Below are positions 43,092 to 51,438 of a stretch of DNA of 64,000 nt, in pieces. Location: positions 4,536,501 through 4,600,500 of the forward strand of contig CP027224.1 in assembly GCA_002973635.1 (NCBI GenBank), given 5' to 3'. Made by a program: the position numbers and the translations under genes. The DNA is from Lysinibacillus sp. B2A1. GTDB taxonomy: Bacteria; Bacillota; Bacilli; Bacillales_A; Planococcaceae. The notes under the pieces are model-generated. The model was not told the origin of the DNA and made no database searches. It saw only the letters and a program-made list of their open reading frames with translations. The number at the start of each line of letters is the position of its first letter. Within the stretch, counting starts at the first letter, position 1.

Positions 43092-45026
43092 TTACGAACG
43101 AATATGAGAGATGTAGCGCCAGCGAATTAAATAAAAATAGATTACTTGTATTAAAACAAAGAAACCAAATGCAAAGAAAACTTCCTTAGCTATGGAAATA
43201 TTAGCAATATCCTTTAAAATACTTTGAACCATTAGAAAGGCAAAGGCACTATGCATCATTGCTACACCCCATGGCAAGAAAAATTGCGGGAAAAGATGCC
43301 GATTCACTAACTTTTTAAGCTCTGTATCTGTTAAGCCCATCCTTTTTAAAACATCAAATTTACGCTTTTCTCGTTCAAGAGAGGTATGCAATTTAAAATA
43401 AATAAAACTGCCTGCAGCTAATAAAAATACTGTTGCCACCAGAACCCCTACTAATGTAAATAATGAGTAGGTAGCTAATATATAAGAATAATTTAATCCT
43501 GCGTTTTCAAAATAGAATGGGCTAAATTTACCCTTCTTTTTGAAATATTGAGATACAGCTATCTCATCAATATCACCGCCAATATCCTTTGTTTCCATCC
43601 ATTGAGGAATATAAAAAGTGAATAAATGATAAACAGGCTGCTCAATATCTTTATTAACAATCGGCTTAATTAGTCTGGCAAAATCCTCATCACTTATAAT
43701 AATTGAATTGACACTGACAATGGAGCCAGGGAATATGATTTTAGGATAAACACTATCTATAGTAATGGGGATAGAATTTTCCTCCAAAATAGTTTGCACA
43801 ACTTTATTTTTTAATTTTTGTAAGGAATCCTCCGAATAGGGTATGAACACAGCTTCTCCTGATGCCAAATCAAGCAATGGATAGCTAAAGGATGATAGTA
43901 ATACATTCATATCTGATTCTCTAAAAACTTCTACTTCATTATGTGTAAAAGAGGAAGTCTGCTTTACTACAACGAAACGGGATAAGTGATATGATAAACC
44001 TTTTTCCTCTAACTGAATTCGTAAAGAGTTAATATGATTTCGTTCATATGGATTATCCACATCTCCCTTATACACAAGCCCTAGTGGGTTTAAACGATCA
44101 TACTGAGTCGTATACGAAGACATTGTCGCTAAAACACCAACCGATAAAAATGCTAAGGTTGATACCATCGTTACAACAAAAAACATTTTCACATTATCCA
44201 TCATAATGTGGGTTTGCTCTGCTAATGAAAGTAGGCGATAGCGCTGCCAATGAAATTTTCGTTTACCGCGGGCTACATCTAGAAAGCAAGGAAGGGAATC
44301 ACTGAAAAAATAATAGGTTCCAAAGGTCGCTGAAAACGGAATTAATAGGGTCAATCCAATTAATGATGTATTCGCAACGATAAACGCTAGAATATATGTG
44401 GATAAAACGAGGGCAATACCATATATTGCTCGGACTTTCGAATAAGTGGAACCTTTATTTAAATAGTCATTCCCTTTAATAAGATCACGTAACTTTCTTT
44501 CACGAGTAAAGTACACGCTGATAAACGAGATGACCACAAAAGCACTAGTAAAGACACCTATTGTTAGCAAAAATGGCTGCCATGAAACATATAAGGGCAA
44601 TTGATCTAAGTGTAAAATTTCTCGCACAATCATGAAAAAGAATTTTGAGAAAGAGAAGCCAAATATAATGCCAACAATAATGGAACCTGATCCTATTATC
44701 ATCGTTTCTAAAAAAACTAATCTATTCATCTGGCGTCTTTCCATACCTAGATGCAATAAAATCGCAAATTCATGTGATCTGGCCTCTAAAAATGCACTCA
44801 TCGAATAATACAAAAAGAAAAGTGTGAAAAGGACAAGTACGATTTCAGCACCAATCATCCCAATTAGCGATACCTCACCTAAAATTCCTCGTTCAATATC
44901 TGGATGAAACATAAGCATGGAATAGATAAAAAACACAGCCACAGAAAAAAAGCTTGCCATGAAAAAGGCTCCGTAAATACGGCTGTTCCGTACGACATTA
45001 CGGTAAGCGAATTGTCGAAAGGTCAC
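43092..45026 (-). CDS. BceB-type ABC transporter permease
   Basis: 644 residues from GTG 45026 (AGGAGG upstream, inside the ATPase gene). FtsX-like topology with ten membrane helices and a large extracellular domain of about 200 residues (about 310-520) between helices 7 and 8, the hallmark of BceB-like transporters. These sense and remove peptide antibiotics such as bacitracin from their lipid target and signal to the paired kinase. 29-base overlap with the ATPase gene. Confidence 0.92.
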   Translation of the reverse strand: MTFRQFAYRNVVRNSRIYGAFFMASFFSVAVFFIYSMLMFHPDIERGILGEVSLIGMIGAEIVLVLFTLFFLYYSMSAFLEARSHEFAILLHLGMERRQMNRLVFLETMIIGSGSIIVGIIFGFSFSKFFFMIVREILHLDQLPLYVSWQPFLLTIGVFTSAFVVISFISVYFTRERKLRDLIKGNDYLNKGSTYSKVRAIYGIALVLSTYILAFIVANTSLIGLTLLIPFSATFGTYYFFSDSLPCFLDVARGKRKFHWQRYRLLSLAEQTHIMMDNVKMFFVVTMVSTLAFLSVGVLATMSSYTTQYDRLNPLGLVYKGDVDNPYERNHINSLRIQLEEKGLSYHLSRFVVVKQTSSFTHNEVEVFRESDMNVLLSSFSYPLLDLASGEAVFIPYSEDSLQKLKNKVVQTILEENSIPITIDSVYPKIIFPGSIVSVNSIIISDEDFARLIKPIVNKDIEQPVYHLFTFYIPQWMETKDIGGDIDEIAVSQYFKKKGKFSPFYFENAGLNYSYILATYSLFTLVGVLVATVFLLAAGSFIYFKLHTSLEREKRKFDVLKRMGLTDTELKKLVNRHLFPQFFLPWGVAMMHSAFAFLMVQSILKDIANISIAKEVFFAFGFFVLIQVIYFYLIRWRYISHIRS

Positions 45027-45774
45027 CTACTTGTCCTCCTCCTAGTAAGCTTAAAACATTTAATATACGTTGGAAAAACATTTGACGGCGATCATCCTTA
45101 TAAATTTCATTGAAAAATTCCCCATCCTTAATAAATAACACACGATCACAGTAGCTAGCTGCAATCGGATCATGTGTGACCATGACTATCGTCGTTTGTT
45201 TTTCCTTATTGATTTTTGTTAGAAGTTCAAGTACATCACGGGAAGAATTCGAATCTAAATTACCAGTTGGCTCATCCGCTAAAATCAAACTTGGATTATG
45301 AATAAGTGCTCGTCCAATTGCTGTTCTTTGTGCTTGCCCTCCAGATATTTCATTTGGTCGTTTTTGCAAGAACGAAGTTAAATCTAGCTTTTCAACAATA
45401 CCTGCCAAACGTTCCTCCATAACTTCTAATGGTTGTTGATCCAATGTTAGCGGCAACACAATATTTTCTTCAACAGTCAGCATATGCAGCAGATTAAAAT
45501 CCTGAAAAACGAAACCTAACTGTCTCCTTCTGAAGTAGGCAAGCTCTGTTGCATTTAGCTTATGCGGATTTAAACCGTCTAAAATAATTTCACCACTAGT
45601 TGGTTCATCAATCGTAGAAATAATATTTAATAATGTAGTTTTTCCGCTTCCTGATGGACCCATGACTGCTAAAAACTCGCCCTCTTCAACATCAAAGCTT
45701 AGTTGATTCAGCGCACGATGTGTTACTTTACCTTCATAAACCTTTGTCACATCTTTTATTTGTAAAATAGGCAT
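44998..45774 (-). CDS. BceA-type ABC transporter ATPase
   Basis: 258 residues. Walker A GPSGSGKTTLL (about 39-49), Q-loop FQDFNLL, signature ISGGQAQRTAIGRAL (about 141-155), Walker B LILADEPTGNLDS and MVTHDP. MacB/LolD-like subfamily. The last about 25 residues after FFNEIYKDD look like read-through into the permease gene, so the natural C-terminus is slightly long. Confidence 0.95.
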   Translation of the reverse strand: MPILQIKDVTKVYEGKVTHRALNQLSFDVEEGEFLAVMGPSGSGKTTLLNIISTIDEPTSGEIILDGLNPHKLNATELAYFRRRQLGFVFQDFNLLHMLTVEENIVLPLTLDQQPLEVMEERLAGIVEKLDLTSFLQKRPNEISGGQAQRTAIGRALIHNPSLILADEPTGNLDSNSSRDVLELLTKINKEKQTTIVMVTHDPIAASYCDRVLFIKDGEFFNEIYKDDRRQMFFQRILNVLSLLGGGQVGDLSTIRLP

Positions 45775-45785
45775 ATCTTTTCACC

Positions 45786-46211
45786 TTATTTCTTAATTAG
45801 TTCCAGAGATTCTGGTAATAGCCATTGCAAGACTACCTCAAAACCAATTTGAAAATGTGGCTCTGCAATAGATGTCTGATTATCGTCCTCAACAAGACTA
45901 AAGCAATGATTGCCAACAACAACATCCCAAGCGTCCATTTCCCCTTCAATGACTTCTCCACAAACCGTATAATGCCCACTATACATCACCTGTTCACCGT
46001 CCACAGGAAAAGCATTTAGTAAAGTTGGTCTATGTAAGTCTAACCCAAGACAATTTGAAAAATGCAAAACTTCTGCATCAAGCAAAAGGCTAGCCTTACG
46101 AAAATTTTTGCAGCATAGACATTCACAAGCATCGTGATTTGATTCGATAAATGCTTCCATTTTTTCGCTCTCTATATTCAAAATCCATTCATTAATACGT
46201 ACCTCTTTCAT
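45786..46211 (-). CDS. Hypothetical Cys-rich protein between kinase and ATPase genes
   Basis: 141 residues with GGGGGAGCAGGG before the ATG. A cysteine cluster DACECLCCKNF (about 28-38), a further Cys in HFSNCLGLD and an acidic, beta-rich remainder (GEVIEGEMDAWDVVVGNHCF). No signal peptide. The gene is 11 bases from each neighbour, so it is part of the operon. Not a usual member of BceRSAB modules. Family not recognised. Confidence 0.75.
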   Translation of the reverse strand: MKEVRINEWILNIESEKMEAFIESNHDACECLCCKNFRKASLLLDAEVLHFSNCLGLDLHRPTLLNAFPVDGEQVMYSGHYTVCGEVIEGEMDAWDVVVGNHCFSLVEDDNQTSIAEPHFQIGFEVVLQWLLPESLELIKK

Positions 46212-46222
46212 CCCTGCTCCCC

Positions 46223-47206
46223 CTAATTCGTAAATGTCACAGTAACGATTGTTCCTTTTCCCACCTCTGATGTAATATTTAATTCGTGCCCTAGCTTTTC
46301 ACAAATCTCTTTAGCTAAATATAAGCCCATACCTGTAGACTCCCCTGTTTTACGACCATTTTCTCCTGTGAAAAAGGCTTTTGTGACACGCGAAAGATCT
46401 GAGGCAGGAATACCAATACCTTCATCGCAAATAGCTAACTGAACATAGTCATCCCTTTTCACAGCAGAAATAACTATTTTTTTATTGGCTTCAAAAGTAT
46501 ATTTAACAGCATTGGTTACAAATTGCCCAATAATAAATCGAAGCCATTTAGAGTCACTTGCTACAATTATGTCCTCCTCGATATGAATTTCAGGAAAAAC
46601 TCTTTTCGTAATAAATAAACGTTTATTTTCATTTACAGTTGCAGTAACAATTGTTTTTAATGCCACTTGCTCTACTTGCATGTCCTCCTCGAAGTTCTCC
46701 AATCGAGCATTCACAAGCACCATGTCTAAGCCTCTTCGTAAACGATCAATCTCCTCCTGTACATTTCTTTTATCAAGTGGGCGATCATCCTGCAATAAAA
46801 GCTCAATTACAGATATGGGTGTTTTCATTTGATGCACCCATTGATTCATAAATTGGTCGTGTCGTTTTTGACTTGCATACAATGAGTGGAGCTCATGCTG
46901 GTAAAGTCGATATAGCTCATGCATATATTTCTCAGTCTGTATTGCTTCCGGTGTTTTAGCGTTTTTTTGGAGTACATCCTCCATCATTTTTGGAAGCTGA
47001 GAGATTTTCAATAAATAACGCTGGCGCATTAAATAGCGGGCAAGTAAGAAAGAGGCTAGCAATACTAGACTAATACAGAAGGAATATATTGCAGTATCAA
47101 CGTTTCGAAAACCGTCGAGCCCATATAAGACCATGATGAACCCAACCAATAGCAGCTGGAACACAATGAACGATGCGTAATCACGCAAAAATAATTTCCA
47201 TCCCAC
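46223..47206 (-). CDS. BceS-like intramembrane-sensing histidine kinase
   Basis: 327 residues from GTG 47206. Two membrane helices (about 13-30 and 38-57) with almost no extracellular loop, so it cannot sense ligands itself; the transporter does so. H-box FMNQWVHQMKTPISVIELLL (His about 121), N-box FVTNAVKYTF, G1 DEGIGIP, G2 GMGLYLAKEI. Its start shares one base with the regulator stop. Confidence 0.94.
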   Translation of the reverse strand: MGWKLFLRDYASFIVFQLLLVGFIMVLYGLDGFRNVDTAIYSFCISLVLLASFLLARYLMRQRYLLKISQLPKMMEDVLQKNAKTPEAIQTEKYMHELYRLYQHELHSLYASQKRHDQFMNQWVHQMKTPISVIELLLQDDRPLDKRNVQEEIDRLRRGLDMVLVNARLENFEEDMQVEQVALKTIVTATVNENKRLFITKRVFPEIHIEEDIIVASDSKWLRFIIGQFVTNAVKYTFEANKKIVISAVKRDDYVQLAICDEGIGIPASDLSRVTKAFFTGENGRKTGESTGMGLYLAKEICEKLGHELNITSEVGKGTIVTVTFTN

Positions 47207-47910
47207 TATAGCTCACCTGCGCTTAGCATAAAGCGATATCCTGCACCGCGTACTGTCTCGATTGTTGATGAAATATGATAATCCGCAAGTTTTTTACGAA
47301 CCCTTGTCATATTAACGTTCAATGTATTTTCATCCACAAAAGCCTGATCATCCCAGAGCTCTTCTAGCAATTGCTCACGGGTAACTACTTTCGGTGCATT
47401 ACCCATTAGCAGCTCTAAAATAATACATTCCTTTTTCTGAAGGGGTATCTCTAAATCATTTTTATGAAGCTCCATTCTCTCTAAATGAAGAATTAGCTGT
47501 CCCTGCTTAATCGTACGTTCCTCTTGTCTTGCAGCATATTCACCATATGTACGGCGCAAATGACTTCGAATTTTTGCCAGCACAATTTCATAGTTAAACG
47601 GCTTTGTGATAAAATCATCGCCGCCATTTTCCAATGCGAATATTTGGTCCATTTCCCCTGAACGGGCAGAAATAAATATAATCGGACAAGTTGTATGCTG
47701 ACGTAATTGACGACACCAATAGTAGCCATCGTACGCAGGTAAATTTATATCAAGCAACACCATATGTGGGTTAAATGCTGTAAACTCTTCAATGAGATGA
47801 TCAAATTCTTTAATTGTTTCAACTTCGTATTGATATTTTCTAAGTGTTTCCGCAAGCAATGATGCAATCTTCACATCATCTTCGACAATAAATATCCGAT
47901 GCTTCTGCAT
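47206..47910 (-). CDS. BceR-like OmpR-family response regulator
   Basis: 234 residues from ATG 47910 (AAGGAGTG upstream). Receiver domain with acidic pocket IVEDDVK and phosphoacceptor Asp in HMVLLDINLPAYDG (about 52); Lys in FITKPFN. C-terminal winged helix ends TVRGAGYRFML. It likely activates the transporter genes downstream in response to peptide antibiotics. Confidence 0.95.
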   Translation of the reverse strand: MQKHRIFIVEDDVKIASLLAETLRKYQYEVETIKEFDHLIEEFTAFNPHMVLLDINLPAYDGYYWCRQLRQHTTCPIIFISARSGEMDQIFALENGGDDFITKPFNYEIVLAKIRSHLRRTYGEYAARQEERTIKQGQLILHLERMELHKNDLEIPLQKKECIILELLMGNAPKVVTREQLLEELWDDQAFVDENTLNVNMTRVRKKLADYHISSTIETVRGAGYRFMLSAGEL

Positions 47911-47941
47911 ACCAACACTCCTTTCTACTCTATATTGTACC

Positions 47942-47980
47942 AAAAAAAGGTTCGACGACATAATTGTCAGCGAACCTTTA
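47942..47980 (-). terminator. lplJ terminator
   Basis: AAAGGTTCG pairs with CGAACCTTT on the minus strand, followed by TTTTTGG. It separates lplJ from the two-component operon. Confidence 0.8.
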
Positions 47981-48044
47981 ATATAAAAGATCATTTGCCC
48001 GAAGTGTGATGTCTTAGGCACTCGTCTTTTTCAATAAACTTTAC

Positions 48045-49037
48045 TCAATAAATTAATTGTAAAAACTCTTCAGTTGTAATTCCACCAAAGTATGTTGGAA
48101 TATCAATATCCGCTAATGCTTCAGCAATCGCTGAACGATTATAGTTTGTCCCAACTAATCGTTGTGCAACATCCGCCATGTCTCCTACACCGAAGAAATC
48201 ACCAAAAATATGCGCTTCTTCAATAATGCCATGATTTACTTCTAAGCGAATATCAATGCCTCCTGTTGGGAAACGATGTGTTTTTTGAATATTAAAGCGT
48301 GGTGATTTACCATAGTTCCACTCCCAAGTTTGATAACGTTCAGCAGATAGTCTATGGATATTTGCCCAATCTTCCTCGGTTAGATCATAGTAACGAATAT
48401 TTTCTTCACCATCAAAAATGGATTTTAAAATTTCTAATCGGAACTCTTCAACAGTCATCTTATCCTTCAAAAATTCAGAGATATTAGCCACTCGTGAGCG
48501 GATTGATTTAATTCCCTTGGATTCTATCTTATCCTTCTTCACTTTTAGAGCAGACACAACAGCGTCGATTTCTGTATCAAACATCAACGTCCCATGACTA
48601 AACATTCGTCCCTTCGTAGAGAATTGTGCGTTTCCAGAAACCTTACGTCCCTCTGCTAAAATATCATTACGCCCCGAAAGCTCTGCATTTACACCCATTT
48701 TAGCCAGTGCATCTACAACAGGCTGTGTGAATTTTTTATAATTCATAAAGCTTTCGCCATCATCTTTGGTAATAAAGCTAAAGTTAAGATTCCCTAAATC
48801 ATGATACACAGCACCACCGCCAGATAGCCGTCGCACAACAATAATACCATTGTCCTCCACATAATCTGTATTAATCTCTTCAATAGTATTTTGATTTTTC
48901 CCAATGATGATGGAAGGCTGGTTTATGTAAAAAAGGAGTACAGGTTCCTTTTCAACATCCATTGTTTTTAATAAGTACTCCTCAATGGCAAGGTTAATGC
49001 GTGGGTCATGAATTCCTTTATTATCAACAAAAATCAT
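48045..49037 (-). CDS. lplJ: Lipoate-protein ligase
   Basis: 330 residues. The biotin/lipoate ligase core has RRLSGGGAVYHDLGNLNFSF (about 74-93), GRNDILAEGRKVSGNAQ with catalytic Lys (about 135) and HGTLMF. The C-terminal accessory domain (about 250-330) is that of LplA/LplJ. It ligates free lipoate to E2 and GcvH proteins. Divergent from yhfH. Confidence 0.95.
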   Translation of the reverse strand: MIFVDNKGIHDPRINLAIEEYLLKTMDVEKEPVLLFYINQPSIIIGKNQNTIEEINTDYVEDNGIIVVRRLSGGGAVYHDLGNLNFSFITKDDGESFMNYKKFTQPVVDALAKMGVNAELSGRNDILAEGRKVSGNAQFSTKGRMFSHGTLMFDTEIDAVVSALKVKKDKIESKGIKSIRSRVANISEFLKDKMTVEEFRLEILKSIFDGEENIRYYDLTEEDWANIHRLSAERYQTWEWNYGKSPRFNIQKTHRFPTGGIDIRLEVNHGIIEEAHIFGDFFGVGDMADVAQRLVGTNYNRSAIAEALADIDIPTYFGGITTEEFLQLIY

Positions 49038-49111
49038 TATTTACTTTTCCTCCTTCACAAAATATCCATATTTATTTTAACGCAAATTAGGCATTTTGTG
49101 TTGACGAAAAG

Positions 49112-49141
49112 CATCTGTTATAATACACTAAGAAATATCAA
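49112..49141 (+). promoter_or_regulatory. yhfH promoter
   Basis: Upstream of yhfH, TTGTGT, 17 bases and TATAAT preceded by an extended TGT. Located between divergent lplJ and yhfH. Confidence 0.5.
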
Positions 49142-49181
49142 AACAGTAATAGTACAGATGAACTTAAAGGAGGAGTCCACA

Positions 49182-49307
49182 ATGTTAGAAAACGTAGTTG
49201 AATTTTTCAAGAACTTACCTGCAAAGCAATGCACAGAATGCGGTGAAAAAATTGAAGAGCAAAGTGAATGCTACAGCAACACTTGTGAAAAATGTAACCA
49301 CCTATAA
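49182..49307 (+). CDS. yhfH: YhfH-family small zinc-ribbon protein
   Basis: 41 residues from ATG 49182 behind AAAGGAGGAG. MLENVVEFFKNLPAKQCTEC is followed by GEKIEEQSECYS and a second CxxC (CEKCN), a tiny four-Cys zinc-ribbon. This matches the YhfH family, which lies next to lplJ in B. subtilis. Function unknown. Confidence 0.88.
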   Translation: MLENVVEFFKNLPAKQCTECGEKIEEQSECYSNTCEKCNHL

Positions 49308-49411
49308 GCATTTGCCTATTCTGTAATATTGTCATTTACGTGCCCCACACGTACCATTAATGACACCCCTCATCATTTTTGATGAACCCTTAATTAAATC
49401 TCTTACACTTA

Positions 49412-49456
49412 CAAAACAACAGCTGATACGCTCATATCAGCTGTTGTTTTTTTATT
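49412..49456 (+). terminator. yhfH terminator
   Basis: AACAACAGCTGAT pairs with ATCAGCTGTTGTT around a short loop, followed by TTTTTTATT. Confidence 0.9.
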
Positions 49457-50009
49457 GTTGTTTCCAGGATCTAGGAAATTTTCCCATTACCTAGGTAGAG
49501 GAGACTTACTGCCTGAGCGAAATTCTACTTAGCATGAGCAGTTTTTTTCACCCGAGCAGTTTTACCTCTTAGCCGAGCGAATTTTCTCTCAACCTGAGCA
49601 GGTCTGCCTCCCATCTGAGCGAATCCTTTCTATACCCGAGCAGGTTGCCTCCCACCTGAGCGAATTTTCTCTCAACCTGAGCAGGTTTACCTCTTAGCCG
49701 AGCGAATTTTCTCTCAACCTGAGCAGGTCTGCCTCCCATCTGAGCGAATCCTTTCTATACCCGAGCAGGTTGCCTCCCACCTGAGCGAATTTTCTCTCAA
49801 CCTGAGCAGGTCTGCCCCTCACCCGAGCGAATTTCCTCTCAACCTGAGCAGGTCTGCCTCTCACCCGAGCAAATTTGGTCTTCTGTCAAGAAAGTGGACA
49901 TAAAAAAGTGAGAGCTTCAAAGCTACCGCACTGCGTTTGGTGGGCAATGGAAGTCAATTGTTCAAAGAGCTTGAACAATTGATTTCCATCGCTTGAAACG
50001 GTTTTGAGA

Positions 50010-50888
50010 TTAACTTGCGTGTTTCTGAAACGTTAAGCGTTCAAATTGGTTCGGTGAACGATAGCCAAGGGTCGAATGTCTTCTATGTTCATTATAAAAA
50101 TTAGAAATATAACCATTTATCGCTTTGAAGGCTGCTTTCTTTGTTTGGAATTTTTGGCGATAAATCATTTCTTTTTTTATGGTCGCATGAAACGATTCAA
50201 TGCAGGCATTGTCATACGGATCACCTTTTTTACTCATACTAATTTGGCAACCATGCTTTTTTAAAAGTTCGATATATTCCGTTGAACAGTATTGCGCCCC
50301 ACGGTCTGAATGATGAATGAGTCCTTTTTTGGGTCGGCGTATGAAGAACGCTTTTTTCAAAGCTATTAACACTAAATCTACTTTCATATGATCGGCCATT
50401 TCCCACGCTACAATTTTACGAGAATACAGATCCATAATACTCGCTAAATACACCCATCCCTCCAGCGTTCGGATATAGGTAATATCAGCGACCCATACTT
50501 GATCTGGTTCTTCCACATAAAACATGCGTTTCAGTATATTCGGATACACCAGTGCGTCATGATTTGAATCTGTTGTCGTCACATAGCTTCTCGGCTGTGT
50601 TGCGCACAGTTCCAGTCCTCGCATGATGTTTGCCACTGTTTTTTGTGAAAGAGGATAACCCCATTCCAACAGATCTTTATGTACTCGCGGGCTGCCATAC
50701 GTACCATAGCTTTCATGAAACGATTGTTTAATTTTTTGTGTAACTTTCATTTTATATTCTTCTTTTTCTGTTATCGGTGCTGCCTGTTTTGCCAGCCATT
50801 TATAATAGCCACTCGTCGACACTTTTAAAACGCGGCACATCTTTACAATCGAAAACTCCTGTTTATGCGCTTCAATAAATTCAAACAC
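50010..50888 (-). CDS. IS3-family transposase, OrfB (DDE catalytic part)
   Basis: 292 residues. The N-terminal HTH_21-like segment (IVKMCRVLKVSTSGYYKWL) is followed by the rve DDE domain: Asp in WVADITYIRT, Asp in HHSDRGAQY, Glu in NACIESFHATIK. The start GTG shares a base with the OrfA stop, and the natural product is probably an OrfAB fusion made by -1 frameshifting. Confidence 0.95.
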   Translation of the reverse strand: MFEFIEAHKQEFSIVKMCRVLKVSTSGYYKWLAKQAAPITEKEEYKMKVTQKIKQSFHESYGTYGSPRVHKDLLEWGYPLSQKTVANIMRGLELCATQPRSYVTTTDSNHDALVYPNILKRMFYVEEPDQVWVADITYIRTLEGWVYLASIMDLYSRKIVAWEMADHMKVDLVLIALKKAFFIRRPKKGLIHHSDRGAQYCSTEYIELLKKHGCQISMSKKGDPYDNACIESFHATIKKEMIYRQKFQTKKAAFKAINGYISNFYNEHRRHSTLGYRSPNQFERLTFQKHAS

Positions 50889-51181
50889 TACTGCGGGTTT
50901 TTGGCAAAGATGTGCATCGCCTTTTTTAGAATGGCATTCTCCTCTTCTACGTCACGAAGTTTCTTTTCATAAGTTGCTTCTAACTTCTTTAGCTCCGAAG
51001 GGGTTATATATTTTACGTCGCCATTTTCTTGCTTTTTTCCATCACGATACTTTTTTACCCAGCGATGAATAGAAGATTCCCCAAGCCCTAATTCATACGA
51101 TAATTCTGTTACTTTTCGATTTTCTTCTACTACTAATTTCACAACATAATCACGATATTCTTGGGTTATTTTTTTAGTCAT
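50888..51181 (-). CDS. IS3-family transposase, OrfA (DNA-binding part)
   Basis: 97 residues from ATG 51181 (AAAGGA upstream); the longer frame upstream only reads through the repeat array. Helix-turn-helix (VTELSYELGLGESSIHRWVK) and a leucine-zipper-like coiled coil (LKKLEATYEKKLRDVEEENA). It ends IFAKNPQ; the run CAAAAAC near the end allows a -1 shift into OrfB. Confidence 0.93.
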   Translation of the reverse strand: MTKKITQEYRDYVVKLVVEENRKVTELSYELGLGESSIHRWVKKYRDGKKQENGDVKYITPSELKKLEATYEKKLRDVEEENAILKKAMHIFAKNPQ

Positions 51182-51438
51182 TCGGTACACGTCCTTTAAA
51201 ATAGTTATTTCTATCATAGCTACTCTCAGTTTTCCGTGTCCACTTTTTATACTAACCTCAAATTTTCTCTCAACCTGAGCAGGTCTGCCTTCTACCTGAG
51301 CGAATCCTCCCCATGCCTGAGCGGACCTCCCCTCCACCTGAGAAATTTCTCACAATAGCCAAGTCTTTGAAAATACTCAATACAATAGCAACATAAAAAC
51401 ACCCACCATTTAGTTGGTGGGTGCAAAGTAGTTGAATT

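Larger units (their letters stand above)
49877..51258 (-). mobile_element. IS3-family (IS150-like) insertion sequence, about 1.38 kb
   Basis: Two overlapping transposase frames lie between imperfect inverted ends that share AAAGTGGACA and an AAA-N-TGAGAG block. CAAATTT occurs on both sides (49870-49876 and 51259-51265) and may be the target duplication, although the repeat array makes this uncertain. Both frames are intact, so the copy may be active. Confidence 0.9.
49490..51345. repeat. GAGCGAAT/GAGCAGGT tandem-repeat array, interrupted by an IS
   Basis: Degenerate units of 20-22 bp with GAGCGAAT or GAGCAGGT cores alternate from about 49490 to 49876 and continue at 51259-51345 after the IS. 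A 125-bp higher-order duplication is visible (units starting at 49561 and 49686). There is no gene with a ribosome site in the array. The block lies between yhfH and yhgE. Confidence 0.85.

Noticed and set aside
49490..49876. CRISPR-like array
   Set aside because: Units are only about 20 bp, directly adjoining and degenerate, with no unique spacers and no cas genes.
51182..51337. N-terminal extension of OrfA with repeats such as RSAQAWGGFAQVEG
   Set aside because: It is read-through of the tandem array beyond the IS end; the OrfA start at 51181 has a ribosome site.
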